Positions 47,101 through 58,374 of a stretch of 64,000 nt of DNA are shown piece by piece (position 1 is the first letter of the stretch; every line of letters begins with the position of its first letter). The position numbers and the translations under genes are program-made. The stretch is from Diatrype stigma (taxonomy: Eukaryota; Ascomycota; Sordariomycetes; Xylariales; Diatrypaceae), in NCBI GenBank assembly GCA_022225965.2, contig JAKJXP020000080.1:124001-188000 (forward strand). The letters run 5' to 3'. Under the pieces are notes generated by a model. The model saw only the letters and a program-made list of their open reading frames with translations. It had not been told where the DNA came from and made no database searches.

Positions 47101-48858
47101 GAGCATGCGCAACTACGAAGTAGAGTTGCCAATGAACGTGAACGTATGCTGCATATTCACCTTACCTATACGAAACAGACAGAGTGGCCGGCCCGGCGAT
47201 AAAGCGGCAACGCCCATGTACGTACGTACGCACGCACAAACAAATGCAGTGGCTGAGGAGGAGAGGTGCTCGTAACTATGTAGCAGCTATGTACTACTAC
47301 GTAGGAATCATGATTCCGCTGAGCCGTACCCTATTGCCATCTTAGGGCTACTGATCGTACCCACATACTCGATGTAGATGTAGTAGAGAGTCTTAAGATC
47401 TGCGCTCGGTATTTGTTAAGTGGCTCTATGTAAGGATGCCCGCTAGCCCCCCCTGTCCGTGCCCCTGTCCGCTCCCCTGAGGGTTAGGACACCCAAGGAC
47501 ACCCTTGGCAACCGGCCCACGACCTGTCAGCCGTGAAGGACACTGCACTGGACTCTGGAGAAGGTTCCAAGGCATTTCATTTCTATGTATGTCGAGAAGT
47601 TCCAACCAGGAGTGATTTGTAGGGGTATCATATCGTAGACTGTAGGTCTCTTTTTTATTCTAGATCTCTTTGTTCTAGGAGACTGGGAGAAGCCGATCTT
47701 GAGATGAGACCTCCTGGGCTATGTATGGCCATCTCGTATGTTGCTGCTGGATGTCTGAATGTTTGGCTCGCATACGAAGTTGATGGTATTTCGTCGGGGT
47801 AGATTTGGAGCTCTAGATTTGACGGCATTGGAACTGTACACTTGGTTGTACACCGCCACTGCTTATGGCCCTTGAATACAGGCCAGACGATACAGGCCAG
47901 ACCTCGGGAGGTATTTAATTGAAGCTTCTATTGACTACAGTACGGCCGGGACTTGCAAGCACAGATCTACTAGGTACTAGCCTCTAGGTAACTACATACA
48001 GTACCTATGGCCTTGGCAAGCCCCTCATATTGCTCTTCCACGTGGTTGCTGACGGCCGCGGCTCACGGGAGTGGATGACCCGCAGCTAGCTAAGTTCCAA
48101 CGTTCTAAGTTATAAACCACTGCTAGGTGCTAGGTTGTAGCTAGGTAGGTCGTAGTATGTAGGTAGTGCAACGGTTTACATGCTCAAAATCTCCTACAGC
48201 TACAGCGTACCGACGTATATACATGTATGTCGCGTATGTAGGCATATATGCCAACTTAGAACATACGAACATCTGCACTGGTAGGCGAGGGTACCTAGGT
48301 AGGTATTTTACCTCTGAATGATTGACAATTCGAAGTTAATCGATGTATGTATATACTACTTACTGACCTACCTGCGTATGCCAATGATCCCTCGCACTCG
48401 GAGATCGGACATAGGACTAGAAAGTCGCTCTCTCCTTCTCACATCGCACAGCGACATCTGGTGCGCCCGAGAGAAAACCCGGGGAAGCCCCGTCGTTCAA
48501 ACACAGGAGGTGGAAGACAACGCGCGATGGGATGCGATGGGACCCGGCAGACGATCCGAAACCTGGAGGCCGCCACGGTAGGGGAGGGTTAGATATAGCG
48601 ATGAGATGCATCGAGCGCCAGCCAATGGACGGCAGGAGGACCATGTCCGCCATGTGTTGGCAAGGGCGGCCTGGTGGTGGGGATCGACGACACCCATAAG
48701 GTCCCCGACGTTACCTTCGGCGTCCATTTTTCAGATATGTACGAAGTAGCCGGACATGCTGTGTATCTTCCCCCTTCCCTTCCCTTCACTTGCGTCCTTC
48801 TTCTCTCTTGCTTGTTCAACAAGCATATCCAGCACATCCCGCCTGGGCGAGGAGAGCT

Positions 48859-48882
48859 GACCGACCGACCGACCGACCGACC
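48859..48882 (+). repeat. Microsatellite (GACC)6
   Basis: Six perfect 4-bp units in intergenic sequence. Confidence 0.9.
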
Positions 48883-51800
48883 GCTCGCTTGCCCACTCGC
48901 TCTCCCCCCTCACTTCATCCGAATCGCACACACGCCGCCCGCCTGTTGATGCAAGAGAACCTCCTTGCGTCGGGAGCAGAGTCCCGACCCTCCTCGGACC
49001 ACCTGCCCAACGCGGCCAGCCAGTTAATTAACCAAAGCACTGCTTGTTATCGCATTCTCGCCGCGCGTTGTTATTAGCTGATGCTTTCGCTCGCAATTCT
49101 TGCTTGCACCCTGCCTGTGCGACCGTCAGCACATAGGATATGTATGTACAATGCGCCACACGATGCCTAATGCCGTGTCACGGCAGGATGTCACAGGCGG
49201 CCCGCATCTGTTGCGAAACCCTCCGCTCTGCAATAGTCTATGTTGGTGTCCAGGATCGGGTACGGCAACCCTCCCTACCTAAGATCTCTTACATAGGTAG
49301 GTAAGGTACCTACATAATTTAGGTAGGTAGCTGCCATACGTACATATGCTGCCTCAGCCATCTCGTCAGGGGAAGGGGGCGGCTGTTCAACGGGGAGGGG
49401 GGAGAGGCTTCCATCACCATTCCGCTTTACGACGTGGCCACTATTAGGGCTGTCGATGGGCCAAGAGGCTGTTATCGGAACAATTCCGCTGGTCAACCCT
49501 AGATCCGCGACTAAGTTCTTTCGACGTTCACTGTAAGACGGGTTAACTATGTCTCGGCCGTATTTGGCTTCGGAGCAAAGGCTGAATGGGATAGTGAACA
49601 CCCCGTATTCGGCCGAGATGCACACTTGGAAAGCCAACCTGTCCGTGTCGACTTGTCCGTGACCACGATGGTTTGCGGCGTAGCTTGTCATGTAGCTCTA
49701 GTATCATAGACTACAAACAAGCTCGTGGCACGGTTGCTCTGTGCAGCGGTGGCGTTGCATGCGGTAGTTCCGCTATCTTCGATATGTGAGAGGATACTAC
49801 GTAGTATAGTCGTTTCGAAGCCAGTTTCGAAACATGGCAGCAGGAAACGGAGATATTGTACTTGGAGATATAGCTGTAAAATGCAGCGCTCGCAACGACG
49901 ATCTTGTGTTTCGCACCTTTCAGGGCCCGGCCAATGTGACGTGTTGTGCTTGTTTTGATTGGCCGTGATGATTGTCTGTCGATCAAGACTGCTGTTACTG
50001 CATATCACAAAAGCCCATAACTCTGTTACCAGCTGCTTGCTGCAACTAGTATTAAGTACATTATCTATCTCGTAGTTCACCTATTCCTGTAAAGCCTCAG
50101 CGAATTATTTAGGAATGTGGGTTTAAGACCAATGCCTTTCATGAGCGCTCTTACCGTAGATCCGACCCGTGTCCATATATGTGATCATGTACCCTCCCCC
50201 TTTCCATCAGGATATTTCCAACCCGACGATATCGTAGCAGGACACAACGCTCGACAGGAAGAGGAAAGTGAGGGTTGAAGTGAAATGAAAACCTGCTTTA
50301 AAGAGGGAAACTAACCCATCAGGATCTAACCCATCAGGATCTAAGCCGCATAGTTCTACTGACACTTTACCAAGTATGGAGAACCACTTAGCAACAAAAG
50401 CAGTGTAATATCACCACTAGGTATAGCTATTATAACAATATAAACAAATATGTGTATATGATCACTGGTCACACAGCCCAATCGTGACCACCATCGTCAT
50501 AATGATAAGGCTCTAGGCTGTCTTCATGTTGTTTTCACCAATGGGCATCAGAAGTAATTGTGATTCATCACGAAGCGTTCGCGACCCCTACCCCATTTGA
50601 ACGATAGCTGCCCACGAAGTGACGAAGTAGGTAGACAGCACAGCACATACTACAGTACCTACTCACATCCTACTCACATCCCGCTTACATCCTACATGTA
50701 CTAGAACAGGGTTGGTCAATTAACCTTAAGTTTCCTACATATACATGCGAGTGTGCAAGCAGGTGGCGTCCAACTCATCCGTTCTGGACAGAAACCCTAC
50801 CCCAAACTCGAAATGCTTCCCAAGTCCGCAGATGCCGCAACCGTCAACCTGCATCTGCGTCTGCATGTGCATAACGGGAGCGGTCTGGCTGTAGGTACAT
50901 AGTCTAAGTACTTAGGGCAGGCATCTCTTTCCTTCCTGCGTACTGCCCTAACCCGACCACACAATACATGCATTCAGGTTACCCTTAGTTAACTACTACA
51001 GGTACCTTGGAAAGCTGCGTAGGTCGGGCAGATAGGGCAGGTAGGGTATTGCTGTTGGTATGTGCAGTTAGTTACCTAGGGGGTATATAGGTAACATATA
51101 GGTGAAAACAACGAGCAACCAAGTCTTTTCGTCTTCTAGAAAAACGGAACTCCGCGGGGCTAGGGTTCGTATCATCTCATCTAACTGCGTACAGTAACTA
51201 CGAACCACACACAGAGACGGGATAATTTATAGCATCAATGCACAGACCGCAAGGATGCCCCGATCTGTAGTGTCATCGCAAAAAGTATTGTGCATGTGGG
51301 CTGTGGGTGGTGGGTTGCGGGTTCTTGATGAGGCCCCCAGGTACATAGGTAGGTAGGTAGTTATTTGAGAGCTCTTATAGTGTTAATGGGTGCCGGTCAA
51401 GCTCAAGCTGACGAGTGTGTAGATACATATGTATGCAGTATTCGTATGTTGCTAGTTTGTATTTGGTAGGATGATCGTGAGGGCGAGAGCGAGGATGAGG
51501 ACGGGAACATCGGGGGAGGGGGTTGGTTGGCGGACCGGGGGTTCGACTGAACAAGGGGTATTCAACTCCGCTTTCTTGCACTAGATACCACTCACGTAAC
51601 TCACTCACTGTGTGTGCCCGCCTGTCCATAGGTAGGTATGTATGTAGCTATTGATCTGTGGTGTAGTCTACTAGTTATCTCGTTCATCTCTAACAAAGAC
51701 CCGACCGACATGCGGATTACCCTGCTCGGGCCTGCTATGCATATGAGCATGAGCATTGGTAATTGTGAGCATGGGAGTCTGATACGACATACTTCTTTTC

Positions 51801-52877
51801 TTGCTACGTAGGAAGCAGGAAACAATGCAAACCCCTCATTGCCCTCATTGCGCCCGGAAATCCAATTCCTTAACTATCTATGCATACATACTTACCTGAC
51901 CTTCGTCTCTTAAAGGGAAACATGAAGCAGAGATGTAGTAGTTAGACAGGTAGACCCATAAGCGTACATGTTACCGTCGCTTTCATATTGCCGAATGAGG
52001 AACGTGCGTGGCCGAGCTGTACCTACGAATGAGCGTACGCGCCTTTTTGGTATGGGCTAAATTTCTAATTATTGTTGCGGTGGTATCATGACTTGTAAGT
52101 TGTCATCATGATTGTTGCTATATGTATGCAGTTTGACAAGTTTGACAGCACCACCGTTTTTTACTCGATTCGGAATCTTGGTCGATTGAGTCGGATGAAC
52201 CACAATAGACTTGGACCTATGACCACTGCTGATCCGATGAAAGTGCAATGATGATTATGATAGGTAAGGACATGACTGAAAAGGTGCACTGAGCAACTTA
52301 TCGGCTGCCAGGCTGCCGGCATAATGAATGAACGCTGCAGAAGGCATTTGCAGGGGTCTTTTGCAGCTAAGGCCCCATGGGCCATGGCGGACGTTGATCG
52401 TCGCCAACATAGTATTGCGACCCGCTGTACAATTGCCTAGTTTCTAGTACTTGTATGCCTCTATACCTTAACTAGGTACCTAGTTACATGTATGTACGTG
52501 TAGGCAGTCTACATATTATAGGCAGTATTATGTATGTAACTACCAGCAGGTATTCGATAGGAACGTCTCACCTGTTCAGTGCTGTTCCGTTTCCTTGTCT
52601 AGGTCGTCTTGATGCCGAATCTGCTCCTCTTCTTCTCCTCACTTGAAGACGGTTACCAGATCCATTCACCGTATGATGTGGCCGTGCTTCACCTTCATCG
52701 AGGTGCCATCTAGTCTATACCTACATACATACTTACATGCCTGCCAAGCTTCCTGTTTTAGCACATAATGGTTTGGTTAATCGTGTCTATGTATGTCTAG
52801 GTAGGTATTGACTAGCAGACGGGCCTACGGGTAACTATACGGAGTATTCGTACACAGACAGTCACTACACATACCTA

Positions 52878-52922
52878 CCTTACCGCGCGGGGGGGGTTTT
52901 TGGAGACGGTCCCGGGGATCGA
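52878..52922 (+). repeat. Left terminal inverted repeat (45 bp)
   Basis: Identical to the reverse complement of 53800-53844 over all 45 bases, including the G8 homopolymer. Preceded by TA. Confidence 0.95.
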
Positions 52923-53145
52923 TACGGCGCTAGGAACAGTTACAAAATTTGGTGCTGGTCTCCAAATATCCGACATGATCCTAGGGATAATCACCCATAC
53001 AAGCCCATGCCAACACCTGGCTACCGTCACCGAACGGAAGTTACTTTTTTACCGAATTGATCCCTAGGACCACTTTAAGTCCAAGACCGTTTCCGGCTGC
53101 CCAGACCGTCTGTATAAATCACCCACCCAAATTACAGAGCTACAC

Positions 53146-53412
53146 CTACAGCTGCACCTACAGCTGCACCTACAGCTGCACCTACAGCTGCACCTACAGC
53201 TGCACCTACAGCTGCGCACCTACAGCTGCGCACCTACAGCTGCGCACCTACAGCTGCGCACCTACCTACAGGTGCACCTATAGGTGCACCTACAATTGCA
53301 CCTACAATTGCACCGCTACAGCAGCGCTGCTGCAGTATGTACATACAGCTGTATTGCTACAGCTGTATTGCTACAGCTGACCTGTTACAGCTGACCTGCT
53401 ACAGTTGACCTG
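53146..53412 (+). repeat. CAGCTG-based minisatellite inside the element
   Basis: Five perfect 12-bp units (CTACAGCTGCAC, 53146-53205) run straight into four perfect 14-bp units (CTACAGCTGCGCAC, 53206-53261). Degenerate forms follow (CTACAATTGCAC, CTACAGCTGTATTG, TACAGCTGACCTG) to about 53412. Nearly every unit keeps the palindromic core CAGCTG or AATT-type variants of it. Confidence 0.92.
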
Positions 53413-53496
53413 CACCGGTAAAATTTAGGCTGTAGGTGGCTATATATAAACAAATAAGCTAGGTGCTTGTATGTGACTGTGTGACTAGTAGTAAAT

Positions 53497-53570
53497 TTCT
53501 GATTGGCGTAGTGGTTAAACCTTAAGTTATAAACCGTAAATGCAGGGTTCGAATCCCGACTGTAAAAAAA
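53497..53570 (+). other. tRNA-derived (SINE-like) segment with Pol III A and B boxes
   Basis: TGGCGTAGTGG at 53504-53514 matches the tRNA A-box and GGTTCGAATCC at 53546-53556 matches the B-box. Their spacing (42 bases start to start) is that of a real tRNA gene. The cloverleaf does not close: only three T-stem pairs form and the acceptor ends do not pair. It is therefore a tRNA relic or SINE head rather than a working tRNA. A run of eight A follows directly. Confidence 0.6.
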
Positions 53571-53799
53571 ATCTTTATACTTAATAACGTAATATATTAT
53601 ATAATTAAATACCGCTTATAATAATACCGTATAAGTAAATAATAATATATTTTTTTAAGAAATTATATATTAATTTAAGACCGTCTTTAAAATTCAAGAC
53701 CGTCTTGAAATTTTAAGACCGTCTCTTAAGTAAAAATCGTCTTGGCCGCTAGTCAGTCTTTTGAAAGTCCTCAACCAAGGACCGTCCCCACTGCTGGAT

Positions 53800-53844
53800 T
53801 CGATCCCCGGGACCGTCTCCAAAAACCCCCCCCGCGCGGTAAGG
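53800..53844 (-). repeat. Right terminal inverted repeat (45 bp)
   Basis: Partner of 52878-52922, 45 of 45 matching. Followed by TA. Confidence 0.95.
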
Positions 53845-54390
53845 TATGTAGGTACATACATATGTACGTAGTTACCTAGCAAGTCAACAGCCCACAGGCA
53901 CCTTGGACATCACGACGATCATCTGCTATATCTACCTATGCATGTATAGACCTGTAGGCGTCTAGTTAAACAACACCACAGCAGTAAGATCAAGTGAAAA
54001 TGACTTTATATATCCAGTTGGGATTCGTATCCATATATTGGACCTCCCTACCTGCTAGCAGGCATATAAACATTATGAACATGAGCTCATACCCATATAC
54101 ACTATGTAGTACTTACCTGACTACCTACCGACTACCTACATACATGTACCAATACTACTAGTTTACCTGCAAATAAACCATACGGCAGACAGTTCTCAAC
54201 GGGAGCTTACAGGCAGTCGTTGATTAGTTGCCGATCAAACTACCAACCTCGAAGGCCTATAGGCCAATATAGGCACGCTTGGTACGGTACCTATCGCATG
54301 CGACTCCACACCAAGAGCGCTAGGGGTCCCTCTCCCCATGTCCCCTGAGACACTGTGCCAGCCTGTTCTCCGTATTGGTAGTTACTACTA

Positions 54391-54474
54391 GGTATGTATG
54401 TATGTATGTATGTATGTAGGTATGTAGGTATGTAGGTATGTAGGTATGTAGGTATGGTACCTACCTACCTACCT
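54391..54474 (+). repeat. GTATGTATGTAGGT microsatellite array
   Basis: (GTAT)n passes into repeated GTATGTAG units and then, after GGTACC, into the reverse-complementary CTACCTAC form, making a potential hairpin. It lies about 600 bp upstream of the next gene's ATG. Confidence 0.85.
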
Positions 54475-55064
54475 AACCAACGACCTACCTAAGGTGGCTA
54501 CCTAAGGTGGTTACCTACTCATGAGTTTCTCTCAATCGATCAATCCAATTCTTTGCTCAGTCCCATCATCTCCATCCCAATTCCATACCGCAAGCAACGT
54601 CCATGTCGTAGTCTCGTCGTTTCCTTTGACTCTGTCTGTTTGAACCGTGTTGGTTTTTCATCGACGAAGAAGATTCATTTCATCCAAGTCTCTAACTAGG
54701 CGACCCAGCGATATCGTCAGGGGGCATTATTTCTTTCTCATCTTAGGACTTTTTCATTAATTCTTTTATTCTCTTCTGTCACAATTGGCAATCTTAAAAT
54801 ACCTACCTACCTTACCACATTGCGAAGTCATTGTACCATCAGACATCTCTATCTGAGACGTCGCAGCTGCAGCAATTGGCCTAAAGTGCCAGCGACCAAC
54901 GGCCCAGTAATTTTTCTTCTTCAACGCACAAGCCGGAGTCGATAGTATCGCTTTCCCCCCGATATCAAATGTCGACACGAAGCCCGTAGGGGACCGTTCA
55001 CCACCACTACCGCCACCACCAGTCACGAGTATAGCTGCTTTTCGAGTGCCGTACCTGCTTCACC

Positions 55065-56309
55065 ATGGGGGTAGACTCGCTGAAGAATTTAATTGCCAAT
55101 GTCCCCGACTGGCTCCGACGTCTCGACGAACTCAACGGGCAGATCGAGCAGCGCCAGCTGGATCTGGCTAAATACGAGGAGACTCAGGAGCAAAAGAACA
55201 TAGCAAAGAGGTCTCTCAAAAGGACGAATTCGACGGAGTCTCTAAAACCAAAAGACGATGGCGCTGCTTTCCCAACGAACCAATGCACCAACACGCAGCG
55301 GGACACGACACCACCTCCGGATTCACAGAACGTCGCGCAACAGCAGGAGGGAGAACAGCCACCGCAGAATGGCACGGCAAAGGGTGGAAGTCCGAAGTCG
55401 ACCTCGTCGACAATACAACGCCAAACCAAAGAGGCTATCACAGCCGCACAACGACGCGCGCGCGCAGTGGTCCGGAAACGCCAGAAAACGGACTCGGTAA
55501 TCAGCATGGAAGATGGGACGATAAAATACCGATCGCGAATCATGATCATCGTCTACTACGATAGCTATGTGCAGTCATTCTTCGAAGAGTTGGTCAAATT
55601 CGTGTCGGCATCACGAAACCTGATGCGGAAAGCCAAGATGGCTGCGAAGGTGGCTGAGATCAAGCGGTTGGCCGAACTAGAGATGCCCGACGACGAGGAC
55701 GAGGACAGCGGCAACTTCAGACCAGGGGACGGTATGATTGCTGCAGATCCGAGGTTCAACAGGCGGAGAGAGGAGGGAGCCGACGATTTGCGACCACGGT
55801 ACCCAACTACGCGGCAGATGGGTCTCATGACTCGGAATCTACCACCATCCGTCCTCCGGAGACAAGTGCCAAGGCCTGGCATGGCCGGGGCATCGTCACT
55901 GAGTGGAGGTCTGGGCATGTTCAACGAGAAGGGAGATATATACGATGACCTCGACAAGGGTCTCGACTTCGTACAAAGTATGTGTGAGAAAGCGGCACAC
56001 CAGTTCCTCCGAGATGGCGATTGCGCAGACGAAGTCGAGAAGATCAAGGATCGCCTGGCCAAGACGAAAGAGCAGGCGGACAAGGAGATGGAGCGCATAC
56101 AGGAGGAGGACCCCATGGCCCTAGAGGAACCCGACTCAATGAAGACGAGAAGCTATCGCCCGACCAGCATGCGTAGGGACACCGGTGCGTTCATTCCCAG
56201 CACAAAACTCCCTCTCACCAATACGGGGCCTCTGGAGATCGACGACGAAGGTGTCCAGGACCTGGACAGTTTCCAGCCCAGTTTCAAGGCACCAAGGCTG
56301 ATAAGTTAA
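55065..56309 (+). CDS. Uncharacterised coiled-coil, probably nuclear protein
   Basis: Intronless, 414 residues, start in CACCATGGGGG. Residues 1-50 are helical with coiled-coil heptads (LKNLIANVPDWLRRLDELNG, QIEQRQLDLAKYEETQEQ). A polar, Gln/Thr-rich linker is followed by a basic, NLS-like stretch (RRARAVVRKRQKTD, about residues 131-144). A conserved-looking block follows (IMIIVYYDSYVQSFFEELVK, FVSASRNLMRKAKMAAKVAE), then acidic and Arg-rich linkers. A second helical segment (YDDLDKGLDFVQSMCEKAAH, QFLRDGDCADEVEKIKDRL) has heptad spacing, and the tail ends FQPSFKAPRLIS. Two folded regions separated by disordered linkers argue for a real, conserved protein. I do not recognise the family; nuclear location is inferred from the basic motif only. 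Confidence 0.8.
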   Translation: MGVDSLKNLIANVPDWLRRLDELNGQIEQRQLDLAKYEETQEQKNIAKRSLKRTNSTESLKPKDDGAAFPTNQCTNTQRDTTPPPDSQNVAQQQEGEQPPQNGTAKGGSPKSTSSTIQRQTKEAITAAQRRARAVVRKRQKTDSVISMEDGTIKYRSRIMIIVYYDSYVQSFFEELVKFVSASRNLMRKAKMAAKVAEIKRLAELEMPDDEDEDSGNFRPGDGMIAADPRFNRRREEGADDLRPRYPTTRQMGLMTRNLPPSVLRRQVPRPGMAGASSLSGGLGMFNEKGDIYDDLDKGLDFVQSMCEKAAHQFLRDGDCADEVEKIKDRLAKTKEQADKEMERIQEEDPMALEEPDSMKTRSYRPTSMRRDTGAFIPSTKLPLTNTGPLEIDDEGVQDLDSFQPSFKAPRLIS

Positions 56310-58120
56310 CGGATTCCTCTTTGCGTAGACGACGACGGAGGCAACGCCGATGTCCGGTCATGACTCGAAGTGGCAATCCCCCGCGCGCACATACGACACA
56401 CGCCCCACGAGATAGGGATATATAGGGAAAGATCCGTTTTCTGCACATATTTTTCGCATAGTAGCACTTGGTCATGATTATCTTGCATGCAAAAAGCATC
56501 GCGACGGAGTTGGCATTACAGGCTGTCTGGGAGCATCGGGTCGTGGAAATTTTTCCTCCTTGATTACAAAGTCTATACCTAGTGGCATCATGCACCCTTT
56601 TGTTTTGTCTTGTTTTGTCTTTCCCCCGAGTACAAAGGGGGAAAGGGGGGAGGAGAGAAGGGTAGTAGCCGCTGCTCGAAATCTTCTGACGGTGAAAAGC
56701 TGATTTGTGTTTTTCAAATCCTTTTCAGGGGGTAGGGGGAAGCTGATCGAACGACAGTTCTCTTTGTTTGTGTTCCCGTGGTCGTCCGATCGGAGTCGAA
56801 TGGAGTTCCAGGTATATATCGCCTCGCATCCCTAGCATTGCCTACGGGTGGACATATAGGAGGCATGGGACCACCAGGCTTGGGGTTCAGCCCATTGACA
56901 TTCGTTCGCATTATGGATGAATAGAGCGGCTGGTTAGACGAGCATCCGCACATGCATGTAGGCAATCCTGCCTTGCAAGGCAGGATATGGTATTTGTTGA
57001 TGACGGGTGAAGGATCATGGTGCTGGAATACGTACTCGCGATCTCTACATGGCCCCTTGTAAGCAATGAGGGCCCGAGGGCCCGAGGGAACGTCACCAGA
57101 AGGGGCGGTTATACATGTATCCAAGGGTACAGCACCATGCCTATATACAGCCAAGGTATACAGCCAAGGATCTAATTTACATGTGTGGGAATCTCAATGA
57201 GTTCCTGCTTCTGAACCCCTATTTTTCGATGAGTTCAAGATTTAATCGTGAGCGGGACATTGAGCATTTGGGTATGTATAGGTAAGTATCCATTATTTAT
57301 GCCCATTGGCAAAGTGATATCGCGCTTATCGATGAGCAACGCTTACTGGTAGCAACCTTGAAGCTGCTTTTATTGGGAGACTTTGCCAGGACTACTTACG
57401 TAATACTCAGTAACTGCCTGAGTGAAGGCATTAGCATGATATGTATGTTGAATGCCTACTTGAATCTACATCTCATAGATCCCTGGAGTATGCTGCTCAG
57501 ATTATCATCGTTGCTACGAAGTAGTTACATACAGACCTCCTAAATACCCGCTCTGCCGCTCAGCCGCTAGCCGAGGGTTGCGGCGGGTCGCGGCTTTCTA
57601 TCTCGGCTGCTAAATCCTGAACTCATCCAATCATCTGCAATCATACCCCAACTCTGCGCTAATCGCTAATCATATCTAGCACCTAGCGCACGATAACATG
57701 CCTTATACTAGCATCCTACGAAAGCACGAGATTCCAGGTGCTGTACTACATTAGCTGATTACTATAGTATGTAGGTTGTACCTAGCGCACGAGTCTTGGT
57801 CTTAGACAGCCGTGTGATTGGCTACTTGCAAGGCCTAGTTACGTGCTTACCTACTTCGTACTACAGGGGACTAAGTAGGTACGTATGTATGTATGTAGTA
57901 TGTAGCACGCTTAGCTAGCACTTCGTACTTGGAGCAGGCAATCTGGCAGACAATTTTCTTACCTAACAATCTTCCAGCATGTGAACGTTCAGCCGTCTCT
58001 TGACGTTCCATCATAGTCCATCATCATAAACCTCATGCATGCGAGCCGAAGACAAGCGGCTCTTCTGCGAGGCATCCAAGGCATCCCAGGCATCAATCCC
58101 TCGTGAGGCTCATATTGGAT

Positions 58121-58148
58121 AATCGACAATCGACAATCGACAATCGAC
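58121..58148 (+). repeat. Tandem repeat, 4 copies of AATCGAC
   Basis: Four perfect 7-bp units about 230 bp upstream of the SHR3 start. Confidence 0.9.
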
Positions 58149-58320
58149 AACCGGTAATTGATACCTAAGCTGTATACCCGGGTTTCTAGCCTTATATTTC
58201 GATCGAGCACTTGACGAATTTGGATATCCTCCTGCCTGCCCCTCAGCCGATCGATCAACAGGGCGAACGCACCTCCTGCTTCTTCTTCACCCATCGTCAG
58301 CCCATTGCCGCATCCACCTC

Positions 58321-58348
58321 CGCCATCCGCCATCCGCCATCCGCCATC
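58321..58348 (+). repeat. Tandem repeat, 4 copies of CGCCATC
   Basis: Four perfect 7-bp units ending 26 bases before the SHR3 ATG. CCGCCAT repeats here could affect the 5' UTR. Confidence 0.9.
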
Positions 58349-58374
58349 CACCCTGCGCACCAACCACCACCATC

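Larger units (their letters stand above)
52878..53844. mobile_element. Non-autonomous, TA-flanked terminal-inverted-repeat element (MITE-like), 967 bp
   Basis: Both ends carry a perfect 45-bp inverted repeat (52878-52922 and 53800-53844) starting CCTTACCGCGC, then G8 and T5. Directly outside each end is the dinucleotide TA (52876-52877 and 53845-53846), the target duplication typical of Tc1/mariner-type DNA transposons. Seven copies of GACCGTC in either orientation sit in or near the ends: 52905, 53104, 53679, 53698, 53717, 53780 and 53811. Such subterminal motifs often bind transposase. Inside are a 12/14-bp minisatellite, a tRNA-like A-box/B-box pair and an AT-rich stretch (about 53565-53680). 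No transposase frame exists, so mobility would need an enzyme supplied in trans. Identical arms argue for recent movement. Assignment to Tc1/mariner is inference from the TA flank alone. Confidence 0.8.
43141..55064. other. 12-kb gene-poor, repeat-rich region
   Basis: No supported protein gene in almost 12 kb. Contents: (CTGG)7 at 43218-43245; a (GT)n tract at about 43667-43687; CCACTA repeats at about 43848-43880; a 55-bp CA tract at 44076-44130; a pyrimidine tract near 44485-44530; (GACC)6 at 48859-48882; the 967-bp inverted-repeat element at 52878-53844; and the GTATGTAGGT array at 54391-54474. Short GTAGGTAG/CTACCTAC and TACCTAGGTA motifs recur throughout. The pyrimidine-rich last 400 bases are the likely promoter and leader of the next gene. 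Confidence 0.6.
56310..58374. other. Intergenic region and SHR3 leader
   Basis: About 2.1 kb with no supported gene. It contains GTATGTAT near 57885-57895, (AATCGAC)4 at 58121-58148 and (CGCCATC)4 at 58321-58348. The latter ends about 25 bases before the SHR3 ATG and so probably lies in its 5' UTR. Confidence 0.55.

Noticed and set aside
53057..53380. 107-residue open frame through the minisatellite (SCTY repeats)
   Set aside because: Only a translation of the 12-bp repeat; the frame stays open because the unit is a multiple of three.
53497..53570. Functional tRNA gene
   Set aside because: A and B boxes fit, but the acceptor stem and two T-stem pairs fail, so it is kept only as a tRNA-like relic.
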